DNA of 7,640 nt. Origin: Chloroflexota bacterium. GTDB lineage: Bacteria; Chloroflexota; Dehalococcoidia; Lucifugimonadales; JAPUKM01. Below are positions 1 to 6,644 of this stretch, one piece after another. The notes beneath the pieces are model-generated. The model worked only from the letters and a program-made list of their open reading frames with translations. It did no database searches and had not been told where the DNA came from. Position 1 is the stretch's first letter; every line of letters begins with the position of its first letter. The stretch spans positions 1-7,640 of the forward strand of contig JAPUKM010000002.1 of assembly GCA_027295645.1 (NCBI GenBank), given 5' to 3'. The position numbers and the translations under genes are program-made.

Positions 1-232
1 TCACGTCCATGGCAAAGGAGGGGCCGGCAGAGAGCACGGTAATCCTGACGTCCTCCCCGGCATCCTTGATACGCAGCGCCGCCTCAAGTCCGTTCTCATC
101 GAAACCGTTGATGACCGGCGGGATCTGCGCCGTGGGCACCACCCGCTTGGTCTCGCGGTCCACCCGGTAGGCGCTGGCCGGCGATTCGGGGTCCATGACC
201 TGCTTGGCGGTCGCAATAATGTGGAGTGCCAT
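1..232 (-). CDS. etfB: Electron transfer flavoprotein, beta subunit (N-terminal part, cut by window edge)
   Basis: Reading the minus strand from the ATG at 232-230 gives 77 residues with no stop before the edge. They begin MALHIIATAKQVMDPESP and contain AKQVMDP (about 9-15), INGFDENGLEAALRIKDAG (about 44-62) and the strand ITVLSAGP (66-73). This matches the start of EtfB/FixA proteins, which have a V-KQV-D motif, a Val-Asp-Arg stretch, an N-(P/G)-(Y/F)-DE-x-x-LE-A-LR motif and a strand ending in S-GP. EtfB pairs with EtfA to carry electrons on FAD from acyl-CoA dehydrogenases to a quinone reductase, or in bifurcating complexes. The start is supported by AGGAAG at 242-247, about 9 nt upstream. 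EtfA would be expected just downstream, outside the window. The gene is divergent from the aldo/keto reductase and sits behind a strong promoter. The family call is fairly sure; housekeeping versus bifurcating type cannot be told from this fragment. Confidence 0.85.
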   Translation of the reverse strand, partial: MALHIIATAKQVMDPESPASAYRVDRETKRVVPTAQIPPVINGFDENGLEAALRIKDAGEDVRITVLSAGPSFAMDV

Positions 233-275
233 GCGTTGCTCTTCCTAGGGGAGTTCTTTCTGGGATTCAGTCAGG

Positions 276-304
276 AATATAACATTGGCCCTATGGGGTG
301 TCAA
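276..304 (-). promoter_or_regulatory. Sigma70-type promoter for etfB
   Basis: On the minus strand there is TTGACA (plus positions 299-304), a 17-nt spacer, then TATATT (276-281). This is a perfect -35, optimal spacing and one mismatch in the -10. Initiation would fall near 268-270, giving a leader of about 36 nt before the ATG at 232, with the AGGAAG ribosome site inside it. The match is seen in the sequence; activity is inferred. Confidence 0.75.
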
Positions 305-342
305 CCGAATATCCGTTGGTGCAGAGAGGATGGCGGTGGGAC

Positions 343-348
343 TATACT
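343..348 (+). promoter_or_regulatory. Possible -10 box for the aldo/keto reductase
   Basis: TATACT lies 61 nt before the ATG at 409. No good -35 sits at normal spacing: TTGGTG at 316-321 would need a 21-nt spacer. It lies in the 176-nt gap shared with the divergent etfB promoter, so the two could influence each other. Weak evidence only. Confidence 0.28.
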
Positions 349-408
349 GGACCCATGATCGCGGCCCTGTGAGGATGCTCGGCGAGCGCTCCGGCTGGTT
401 TTAATCAG

Positions 409-1374
409 ATGAAATACGTCCAGTTTGGAGACCGTCAGGTATCGGCCATCGGTCTTGGGACGTGGCAGTTCGGCTCTCGGGGCTGGGGATGGGGACGGGA
501 TCTCGATGTCGAGGAGGCGCTGCGGATCGTTCGGCGGGCGGTGGACCTGGGCATCACCTTTTTCGACACGGCGGAGATCTACGGTGGGGGGCGCTCGGAG
601 GAGATTCTGGGTCAGGCGCTCCGCGGGCACCGTGAGGAGATGTTTATCGCCACCAAGGTGTTTCCCCATCATCTGACCCGTGGGGGAGTTGTACGGGCGG
701 CGCAGCGCAGTCTCCGGCGTCTTGGCACCGATACCATCGACCTGTACCAGGTGCACTTCCCCAATCCGCTCATTCCTCTCTCCCAGACCATGGGTGGCAT
801 GGGGGAGCTGGTGAACAAGGGACTCGTCCGGCAGGTGGGGGTGAGCAACTTTGGACTGGGGCGCTGGCGAAGGGCCGAACGGGCCCTGGGCAGTGCGGTG
901 ATATCCAACCAGGTGCACTATCACCTGCTGAAACGAAAGGCTGCAGATATGCTTCTCCCCTATGCCCGTGAGGAAGGGCGGACGGTCATTGCCTACAGTC
1001 CACTGGCGCAGGGCGTCCTGGCGGGGAGATACGGGCCGGGAGAGGCTCCGGGTGGTGTGCGCGCCCGTAACGTGCTCTTTACGCCTCGGAATCTGCGGAG
1101 GTTGGGACCGTTCATGGAGGTGCTCCGTTCCGTGGCCGGTGCCCACGGAGCCACGCCGGCGCAGATCGCGCTGGCGTGGCTGGTTCACGACCCGCAGGTC
1201 ATCGCCATCCCCGGCGCCAAGAGTGTACAGCAGGTGGAGGAGAACGCGGCGGCGGCCGACATCGCTCTGTCGGACCTGGAGTGGGCACGGCTCGGAGACG
1301 CGGCGCAGGCGTTCCGGCGCACTCCGTTTATGAGTGCTGTTCCCGGCATGATCGCTCGATACCTCCGTCCGTGA
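409..1374 (+). CDS. Aldo/keto reductase, NADP(H)-dependent type
   Basis: This 321-residue protein has the usual length of a TIM-barrel aldo/keto reductase. The catalytic tetrad is visible: Asp53 and Tyr58 in FFDTAEIYG, Lys83 in ATKVFP and His116 in VHFPNP. GVSNFG (144-149) and IPGAKSVQQVEEN (267-279) match the family's substrate-side and NADP phosphate-binding segments. It should reduce aldehydes or ketones, or oxidise alcohols, in the cytoplasm using NAD(P)H. The 'general oxidoreductase' subgroup (L-glyceraldehyde 3-phosphate reductase or potassium-channel-beta-like) fits the sequence style best, but the substrate is unknown. The ATG at 409 is chosen because the family's first strand (YVQFGDRQVSAIGLGTW) begins at once. 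No Shine-Dalgarno is visible before it, so translation may be weak or non-canonical. It is followed by 92 nt and then the lipoprotein gene on the same strand, which has its own strong ribosome site, so co-transcription is uncertain. Confidence 0.93.
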   Translation: MKYVQFGDRQVSAIGLGTWQFGSRGWGWGRDLDVEEALRIVRRAVDLGITFFDTAEIYGGGRSEEILGQALRGHREEMFIATKVFPHHLTRGGVVRAAQRSLRRLGTDTIDLYQVHFPNPLIPLSQTMGGMGELVNKGLVRQVGVSNFGLGRWRRAERALGSAVISNQVHYHLLKRKAADMLLPYAREEGRTVIAYSPLAQGVLAGRYGPGEAPGGVRARNVLFTPRNLRRLGPFMEVLRSVAGAHGATPAQIALAWLVHDPQVIAIPGAKSVQQVEENAAAADIALSDLEWARLGDAAQAFRRTPFMSAVPGMIARYLRP

Positions 1375-1385
1375 AGGACGGCCCG

Positions 1386-1414
1386 TTGCAATTCCGATTC
1401 CGTGGGGGCATAGT
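1386..1414 (+). promoter_or_regulatory. Weak possible promoter for the lipoprotein gene
   Basis: TTGCAA (1386-1391), a 17-nt spacer and CATAGT (1409-1414) match the sigma70 boxes at four of six positions each, in the gap between the reductase and the lipoprotein. Such matches are frequent by chance. Read-through from the upstream gene is an equal possibility. Confidence 0.3.
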
Positions 1415-1453
1415 AGACTTCAAGCAAGCGGTAATGTGGAGCGGAGCCCATCT

Positions 1454-1460
1454 GGAGGAG
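1454..1460 (+). promoter_or_regulatory. Ribosome binding site that fixes a GTG start
   Basis: GGAGGAG lies 6 nt before the GTG at 1467. It picks this GTG over the earlier in-frame starts reaching back to 1176, which would overlap the reductase gene and bury the signal peptide. Confidence 0.85.
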
Positions 1461-1466
1461 GAAGCT

Positions 1467-2219
1467 GTGACGTGGAGGGCCAATGTAGCCATCAGCTTGG
1501 GTGGGTTGGCCCTGCTGGCCGCCTGCGGTGAGGCTGTGGAAAAACCGGACCTGGAGGCTACCGTCACCACCATGGTGGCTACTCAGATAGCCGGTCTGGC
1601 CACGGCCACGCCCCTGCCTAAGCCCACTTCAACGGCCACCCCTACGTTGACGCCCGTGCGGACGCCGGTCCCGACTCCAACCCCCCCATCCACTCCGCTT
1701 GCTACTCCCACGGCTCCGGCGTCAACGCCGACCAGTACCCCCACGGCGATGCCGACCAGTACCCCCACGGCGACCTCTACTCCCACACCGACCTCGACGC
1801 CGGTGCCGGTGCCTACACCAACCCCGGAGCCTCAGGTGGTGATTCACTGGGTCCGATTTTTATCGGAGGGCATAGGAGGGGAGCACATTATCGTTCCGCT
1901 GGAGGCGCTTGTGCAGGTCTATGTCACGCTCTCTGCCACCGCGTCCATGGCAGGCGACCTGGACGTTGAGGTGCGAAAGGACCTCACGGTTGGCCCTGAT
2001 GAGACCGAGAAGTTGTGCTTTACCCAGGTTGCGCTGAGTGCGGAGGTGCTGGAGGTCGGCCCCTGCGTGTTCATAGCGGGCGATCTCACAAGCAGCACCT
2101 TTCGCCAGTACTTTGTCCGTCTGTACTGGAACGGTACGCTCATCTACTCTCCTGTAGACCCGGATAGGCGGGAGTATGTGGTGACAAAGCAGATAGCAAC
2201 GCCCACCCCAACACCGTAG
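1467..2219 (+). CDS. Secreted lipoprotein with Thr/Pro-rich linker, function unknown
   Basis: The product has 250 residues from a GTG start set by the strong ribosome site. Residues 1-20 form a short lipoprotein signal: Arg4, a hydrophobic run (VAISLGGLALLAA) and the lipobox L17-A18-A19-C20, so Cys20 would be lipidated and the protein anchored outside the membrane. Residues 21-46 are a short helical segment. Residues 47-122 are almost all Thr, Pro, Ser and Ala, a flexible stalk. Residues 123-244 form a compact domain with many short hydrophobic, beta-like stretches and two cysteines (184 and 200) that could pair. The end, ATPTPTP, repeats the linker style. I do not recognise the C-terminal domain. 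Thr/Pro stalks after a lipobox are common in Chloroflexota, where they probably hold a domain away from the membrane and may be glycosylated. Part of the stalk arose by a 24-nt tandem duplication. Confidence 0.8.
   Translation: MTWRANVAISLGGLALLAACGEAVEKPDLEATVTTMVATQIAGLATATPLPKPTSTATPTLTPVRTPVPTPTPPSTPLATPTAPASTPTSTPTAMPTSTPTATSTPTPTSTPVPVPTPTPEPQVVIHWVRFLSEGIGGEHIIVPLEALVQVYVTLSATASMAGDLDVEVRKDLTVGPDETEKLCFTQVALSAEVLEVGPCVFIAGDLTSSTFRQYFVRLYWNGTLIYSPVDPDRREYVVTKQIATPTPTP
1727..1774 (+). repeat. Two tandem 24-nt units inside the Thr/Pro linker
   Basis: The units at 1727-1750 and 1751-1774 are identical at 23 of 24 positions, differing only in the last base. They encode the protein repeat PTSTPTA plus Met or Thr. 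Near identity at the DNA level points to recent slippage duplication in the stalk rather than old selection on the peptide. Confidence 0.85.
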
Positions 2220-2238
2220 TGTTGCGGGTGGGCGTTGC
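2196..2238. terminator. Long hairpin between convergent genes, probable bidirectional terminator
   Basis: A perfect 13-bp stem (GCAACGCCCACCC at 2196-2208 with its complement at 2226-2238) continues as 6 bp (CAACAC 2209-2214 with GTGTTG 2219-2224). It is capped by the four bases CGTA, with base 2225 bulged. The last codons and the TAG stop (2217-2219) of the lipoprotein lie within it. No T-run follows on either strand, so it is not a classic intrinsic terminator. It could stop transcription less efficiently, protect 3' ends or block convergent read-through. The TatD-family gene ends 39 nt away on the other strand. Confidence 0.6.
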
Positions 2239-2277
2239 GTGCGTGGCAGTAGCTATCGCGCCCCTGGCTGCTGTGGC

Positions 2278-3099
2278 CTAACCATCCGCGGGCAAACGGT
2301 ACATCCGTTTGGCGTTCTGCGCCGTGGCGGCCGCCACCTCCTCCAGAGATATTCCCTTGACCTCAGCCAGCTTATCGGCGATATACCGGAGCATGCGCGG
2401 CTCAGAGACCTTGTCCATTTCGTACGGATAGGGGTCCGAGCTATCGGCCGGAATGCGTATGAGCTTGGCTCCGGGGGCGTCGCTGTCCATCACCATCTGA
2501 TCCAAAGAGACGTCACGGAAGACCCCGCGCAGGCGGTCGGCCATGGGATGGTGGATCAGGACGGAGACGGAGGTGTAGAAGCCCATGTCCCAATACTCCT
2601 TGGCTATATCCATATTCCCCCCGAAGTTGTGCATCATTCCGCCGACTTCAGAGGCCTTCTCCTCCTTGAGGATGGTCAGCAGGTCGCGGGTACAGAGCCT
2701 CTCCGAATGCATGTTCAGGGGAAGCGCGAGCTCCCTGGCAAGCCTGATCATATCGCGGAAAAGTGCACGCTGCTTTTCAGCTCGCTGGTCATCCGCCTCG
2801 CCATAATCCAGGCCGCACTCACCGATGCACACCATCTTCTTCGGATGCTCTTTGAGGGTCTTCCTGAATAGAGCCAGGTCCTTTTCTCCTGAATACATCT
2901 CCACCCGGTTGGGGTGGCAGGCCACGCCAAAGTAGAAGTCATCCCTGGATTCCGCCAGCTCCACCGCCTTGGGGACATTGTCGGCGGAACCGGCCACTTC
3001 AACGAAAGTACTGGTTCCCAGGCCCTTGGCCGTCGCTATTTGCTTTTCCCTCTCTCCGGGCTCGAAACTGCTCAGGTGCACGTGGGTATCGAAAAGCAT
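2278..3099 (-). CDS. TatD-family metal-dependent hydrolase
   Basis: This 273-residue protein is close to the usual TatD length of about 260. The metal-site residues of this amidohydrolase-fold family are visible in order: His6 and His8 in FDTHVHL, Glu94 in IGECGLDY, His131 in NMHSER, His157 in MHNFGG and Asp207 in MDSDAP. The last motif is normally ETDAP, so the acidic residue two before the key Asp is Asp205 rather than Glu. Family members studied act as 3'-5' DNA exonucleases or phosphodiesterases, and many are uncharacterised; a role on DNA should not be assumed here. The start is backed by AGGAGG at 3105-3110, 5 nt upstream. It follows the alpha/beta hydrolase by 56 nt on the same strand and is the last gene of the likely operon. 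The cytoplasm is expected, as no signal peptide is seen. Confidence 0.88.
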   Translation of the reverse strand: MLFDTHVHLSSFEPGEREKQIATAKGLGTSTFVEVAGSADNVPKAVELAESRDDFYFGVACHPNRVEMYSGEKDLALFRKTLKEHPKKMVCIGECGLDYGEADDQRAEKQRALFRDMIRLARELALPLNMHSERLCTRDLLTILKEEKASEVGGMMHNFGGNMDIAKEYWDMGFYTSVSVLIHHPMADRLRGVFRDVSLDQMVMDSDAPGAKLIRIPADSSDPYPYEMDKVSEPRMLRYIADKLAEVKGISLEEVAAATAQNAKRMYRLPADG

Positions 3100-3155
3100 T
3101 CTCCCCTCCTTCTCTCGGCCTTACGACCGGTTGAGCAAACTCTATGTCGGTTACC

Positions 3156-3995
3156 CTAGCTCCTCAGGAACTCCAGGACCACCCGCTCAAACTCCTCCGG
3201 CTGGTCCTCCGGGACATTGTGTCCGGAGTCCTTGATCTTCGCTTCCGTGGCGGAAGGTGCCAGCGCCAGCATCTTTTGCATCATATCAGCGTCCAGGATA
3301 TCGCTGTGCTCACCCCGTATGATGAGGGTTGGGCAGGATACCTTCTCCCACTGCTCCCACAGGTAGGGGATCTCCATTTTCCCGCCCGTAGTGGTGATCC
3401 AGAAGAGCTCCGGGTCATGCTTCCACACCAGTTTGCCCGCCCAGTTGGGCCTCAAGCTGTACCGTACGGTACGCTCCACGGCCTCCCGAGACCGGTTGGG
3501 GAAGCGTTCGGCATGATAGGCCGCGGCCTCCTCAGCGTTGCGGAAGCCCAGAGGGCGCTGGGCAATGCGGTTCTTGACGTTGAGGGCCCCCTGGGTAGGC
3601 AGTTCGGGGCCGCAGTCCACCAGCACCGCATGCCTGAGAATGCTGGAGTGGTCGCCGGCAAAGGAGATGGCGTTCCGGGAGCCCAACGAGTGGCCGATCA
3701 GGTCGAACGGGATGATGTCCAGCGCTTTGGCAAGCTGGAGGATGTCTGAGGCGAACGCCGTGACGGGGTAGCCCTCCCTGGTGTGGTCGCTGTCGCCGTG
3801 GCCGCGCTGGTCCAGGGCCAGGATGCGGAACTCCTCACAGTTCCGCTCCGCAAAGCTGTCCCACATATGGCTGTTTCCCGTTATGCCGTGGAGAGCGACC
3901 AGGACATTGTTGCTGGGGCCACCCCAGTCCAGGTAGTGGAGGTTGAGCCCGTTCACCTTGATGTATTTATCCTCTGGAGGCTGTCTTGCGGACAT
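3156..3995 (-). CDS. Alpha/beta hydrolase
   Basis: This 279-residue single-domain protein has the normal alpha/beta-hydrolase length. The oxyanion segment LHGITGN (35-41) and the turn LDQRGHGDSD (61-70) precede the nucleophile elbow GHSLGS, with Ser103 as nucleophile. Asp232 (IRGEHSDILD) is the likely acid, with Asp235 as the less likely option, and His259 (DSGHNVPEDQP) completes the triad. The cap region, about 130-210, includes RPNWAGKLVWKHDPELFW and would set specificity. The N-terminus (YIKVNGLNLHYLDWGG) resembles ester, lactone and C-C bond hydrolases and epoxide-hydrolase relatives. A Ser nucleophile argues against epoxide or haloalkane hydrolysis, which use Asp. The substrate is unknown. 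GAGG lies about 6 nt before the ATG. It is downstream of the CoA-transferase by 79 nt and probably in the same transcript, hinting at hydrolysis of an ester or related intermediate in that pathway. Confidence 0.9.
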   Translation of the reverse strand: MSARQPPEDKYIKVNGLNLHYLDWGGPSNNVLVALHGITGNSHMWDSFAERNCEEFRILALDQRGHGDSDHTREGYPVTAFASDILQLAKALDIIPFDLIGHSLGSRNAISFAGDHSSILRHAVLVDCGPELPTQGALNVKNRIAQRPLGFRNAEEAAAYHAERFPNRSREAVERTVRYSLRPNWAGKLVWKHDPELFWITTTGGKMEIPYLWEQWEKVSCPTLIIRGEHSDILDADMMQKMLALAPSATEAKIKDSGHNVPEDQPEEFERVVLEFLRS

Positions 3996-4074
3996 CCGGT
4001 ACCTCGTTGCCCCATTTCAGGAGAGCCGGGACGTTATCTTCGGCCCGTTACACCCTTCGCCTGCGTGCTCCTGC

Positions 4075-6423
4075 TCAGGAGGAGAGCACCTCCGCCCTGT
4101 TTTCATTGAGCTTGGGGGCGGGGCTCACCTTTGGAGCCTCCCATGAGCCTGAGAAGGGCGGGCCCAGGACCTGTATCTTCCCAAGAATGGGGTGCCCCAT
4201 CTCCTTCAGTACTCCAAGGGCCTTGACCTGCGGATGGTTGAAAACCTCTTTGGCGTTGTTCATCGGAAAGGCCACGGCATTATGGGACCAGACAAGCTTC
4301 GCGACCTCGTCGGCGGTCATGTGCTTCAGGTGGTTCTCCCAGAGCGGTATGAGCTCCTGAGCGTAGGGGCCGGTCCCAACGGCATTTCGGCCGCCATTCC
4401 CAAACCGTTCGTCCGCTAGCGACTCTTCCATACCCAGGTCCAGGAGCAAGCTGACGTAGTCCTCATCGGAGGCGTTGTAGAGCCGGAGGAAGATAGGTAT
4501 GTCCTTGGTCCGCCAGCCGTGCATTCTGGGATAGGTATAGGCCTGGCAGAAGGGTCCCACCCACTCCTCAATGTCGCCCAGGAGGGTCCAGCACGCTTGC
4601 CTGTAGCACAGCATGGTGCCCCAGAGGCTGATGCCGATGCGCTGCCCTTCGCCGGTACGATTGCGACTGAAGAGAGCGGCGAGTACGGCCGGGAGGGCCA
4701 TGGATGCGGTGCCATGGTTGGCAACTTCGGAGCCCCAGCGAGTGGGCTCACTCCCGATCTCACCGACGGACAGCCAGTAGTCGGACATGCCTTGAATGAC
4801 CAGCTCAGAGCCCTTCAAATCCTTATAGATGCCCTTCTCTCCGAACGGAGTGATGGCGCAGTAAATGAGCCCTGGGTTGTCTTTTCGGAGAGAATCATAG
4901 TCCAGGCCCAGGCGATCCGCCTCTCCCGCCCAGTCCTCAATGAAGATATCCGCTCCCTTGAGGAGATTGCGGAGGCTCTTCCTTCCCTCCTCACTCTCCT
5001 TGTCCAATGCCACGCTCTTCTTGTTGCGGTTCAGGAGCGTGAAGGCAGCGCTGTCTCCGGACTTGGTCTGAGGGGCGAAGCCACGGGCGTAGTCCCCCTC
5101 AGGCGGTTCCACCTTGATCACCTCAGCGCCGGCGTCCGCCAGAAGCAGGGAGAGGAACGGTCCGCACAACCCCTGGCTTGCGTCTATAACGCGGATGCCG
5201 CTGAGAGGTGGCTGTCCAGGACTGTTCTCACGTCCGTTCCGTAGCTCTCTTTTCGCCACAGGGCCGAATAACCCGAACCCCTTCTCCAACGCTTCCTTGG
5301 TGTGTTGTCCTGGCGTGGGCGCCGGGTATACAGAGGTTGTCGCACTGCTGAACTGCCAGGGTACGCCGCCCAGGAAGAGCTTCCCCTGGTGAGGGATCTC
5401 GGTCTCCACAATGTATTCGTTCTCAAGAACGGCCTGGTTTGCCCGCAAGTCCTCGAAGTCGAAGAAGTAGCCGACGGGCACATCTCTCTTCGTCAACTGG
5501 ACAAACCACCACCGTGAGGGTTTGCTGGCGAAGGTCTTCCTGAGCTCTTCAACCAGCTCCGTTCGATGCTCTACTCGATCGACGTTCTTGGTGAACCTGG
5601 AGTCGTCCAGGAGTTCTTCCCTACGGATTGCCACGCAGAGGCTGTGCCACTGCTGCTCCGTCTCCACGCCCACGCTGAGCCAGCGCTTGTCTTCGCACTG
5701 GAAGGCCTGGTGAGGCGCGCTGAAAGCCGAGGCGCTTCCAAGAGGGCCAGGGATTTTGCCCATCAGCAGGTATTCAGCCATGCGTGATGCCATCTGCAGA
5801 AGGGTGCCTCCCAGGTGGGTATTGGTAACGTACTGTGCCTCTCCCGTCAGATCTCGCTGAAGCAGCCCTAGGAGTACAGTGGAGGCCAGGATACAGGAGG
5901 CGTTCAGGTCGAAGTTGAAGGCATGCCGGGCCATCTCCGGCCTGCCTCCGTCATTTCCGGTCATGCTTGCGAAGCCGGAAAAAACCTGAACATCGCTATC
6001 GATTCCAGGCCAGGTTGCCATAGGGCCTTCAAAGCCCCATGCCGGACTTGATGCATAGACGATCCTGGGATTGATCTTCCGGACATCCTCAAAGGATAGT
6101 CCAAGTCTATTCATAGCCCCCGGTCTCTGGTTCTCGCAGATAACGTCGGCCTGTTTCAACAGTAGCTCAAGAGCCTGGTGCCCTTCCGGCGTTTTCAGAT
6201 TCAGGGTGGCGGTTTTCTTGCTCATATTCCAGGCCGAGTAGGCAACGGACAGGCCCTTTTGAAGAGGCGGCTGAAATGTTATGACATCTCCATCCGGGCG
6301 CTCTATCTTGATGACCTTGGCGCCCATGAGACCCAGGAGCGTGTTCGCCCAGGGACCCACCCCGGCCATGCCAAAATCCAATATGTTGACGTCTTCAAGA
6401 AGGCCTGCCATACCTACCCCCAT
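4075..6423 (-). CDS. Type III (CaiB/BaiF) CoA-transferase, two domains fused
   Basis: This 782-residue protein is about twice the usual 400 and consists of two homologous halves. Half 1 is about 7-375 and half 2 about 405-775, joined by a charged linker. Each half has the family's opening strand (VNILDF; IRVIDA), AKVIKIERPDGD or AEVIKVEPPEGD, RLGL-x-(F/Y), NPRIVYASSPAWG or NPGLIYCAITPFG, and TGE-x-Q. Type III enzymes move CoA between acids through an Asp-bound anhydride. Counting 21 residues back from the Thr of TGE-x-Q, as in formyl-CoA transferase, gives Asp172 in half 1 but Asn569 in half 2, so probably only one half is catalytic. DddD (a DMSP enzyme) is a known tandem CaiB fusion, but there is no specific reason to call this DddD. 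ATG 6423 has no ribosome site; ATG 6411 (778 residues), preceded by a G-rich stretch, is an alternative start. It is likely the first gene of a three-gene operon. The substrate is unknown. Confidence 0.92.
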   Translation of the reverse strand: MGVGMAGLLEDVNILDFGMAGVGPWANTLLGLMGAKVIKIERPDGDVITFQPPLQKGLSVAYSAWNMSKKTATLNLKTPEGHQALELLLKQADVICENQRPGAMNRLGLSFEDVRKINPRIVYASSPAWGFEGPMATWPGIDSDVQVFSGFASMTGNDGGRPEMARHAFNFDLNASCILASTVLLGLLQRDLTGEAQYVTNTHLGGTLLQMASRMAEYLLMGKIPGPLGSASAFSAPHQAFQCEDKRWLSVGVETEQQWHSLCVAIRREELLDDSRFTKNVDRVEHRTELVEELRKTFASKPSRWWFVQLTKRDVPVGYFFDFEDLRANQAVLENEYIVETEIPHQGKLFLGGVPWQFSSATTSVYPAPTPGQHTKEALEKGFGLFGPVAKRELRNGRENSPGQPPLSGIRVIDASQGLCGPFLSLLLADAGAEVIKVEPPEGDYARGFAPQTKSGDSAAFTLLNRNKKSVALDKESEEGRKSLRNLLKGADIFIEDWAGEADRLGLDYDSLRKDNPGLIYCAITPFGEKGIYKDLKGSELVIQGMSDYWLSVGEIGSEPTRWGSEVANHGTASMALPAVLAALFSRNRTGEGQRIGISLWGTMLCYRQACWTLLGDIEEWVGPFCQAYTYPRMHGWRTKDIPIFLRLYNASDEDYVSLLLDLGMEESLADERFGNGGRNAVGTGPYAQELIPLWENHLKHMTADEVAKLVWSHNAVAFPMNNAKEVFNHPQVKALGVLKEMGHPILGKIQVLGPPFSGSWEAPKVSPAPKLNENRAEVLSS

Positions 6424-6644
6424 TAAATATACGGTGAACTCTGTGGTCTAAATGTTGCCGAACACTCTCAGAGGAGAGCCTCTAACCATGGTCTCTCTTG
6501 GTTTCGTTCTAGTGCCCCCCACTCAACAACACGCATTATAGCGAATTAGCGTACACCTAGCATCCCCGGCTAAGGTCGCGCGCCCCCCCGCTGGCTCTGT
6601 GCATGCGGTTATACCTACGCACTGACCGTTGAGTATCGATTCTC
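6424..6644. other. Intergenic region between two CoA-transferase genes
   Basis: These 221 nt carry no convincing gene. They hold a perfect minus-strand -10 box (6535-6540), two overlapping short hairpins (6465-6483) and a possible 13-codon minus-strand leader ORF (6489-6448). No T-tailed terminator for the upstream gene was found. The C-run at 6583-6589 and the CG-rich stretch around it have no clear role. Confidence 0.6.
6535..6540 (-). promoter_or_regulatory. -10 box for the fused CoA-transferase operon
   Basis: The minus strand reads TATAAT exactly, 112 nt before the ATG at 6423. No good -35 lies 16-18 nt upstream (ATGCTA at 17 nt), so it would need an activator or another form of recognition. 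Initiation near 6528 would give a leader of about 105 nt. Confidence 0.45.

Noticed and set aside
1..216. Minus-strand frame beginning MRPPSRSWTPNRR
   Set aside because: It is out of frame with the EtfB reading, which starts at 232, has a ribosome site and matches the family.
355..372. Six-codon ORF (MIAAL then stop) just downstream of TATACT, before the reductase
   Set aside because: Too short and without a ribosome site. An ATG followed by a close stop is expected by chance.
301..1188. Long minus-strand open frame (295 codons) across the reductase gene
   Set aside because: It is antisense to a clear aldo/keto reductase with a complete catalytic tetrad. Its protein has no recognisable motif and is rich in Arg, Pro and His, as expected from a GC-rich shadow frame.
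1176..1466. N-terminal extension of the lipoprotein frame back to 1176
   Set aside because: It overlaps the end of the reductase, gives a low-complexity Arg/Gly-rich sequence and would bury the signal peptide. The GTG at 1467 has a strong ribosome site and leads straight into it.
1583..1786. Minus-strand Val/Gly-rich frame opposite the Thr/Pro linker
   Set aside because: It is the antisense reading of the Thr/Pro repeat codons and needs no gene to explain it.
4065..4089. GTGCTC/GAGCAC inverted repeat over the stop of the fused CoA-transferase as a terminator
   Set aside because: Only 6 bp pair cleanly around an irregular interior that can also fold differently, and no T-run follows. It would also split an otherwise plausible operon.
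4519..5244. Plus-strand frame of 241 codons inside the fused CoA-transferase
   Set aside because: It lies wholly antisense to conserved CaiB/BaiF motifs and has no ribosome site or family resemblance.
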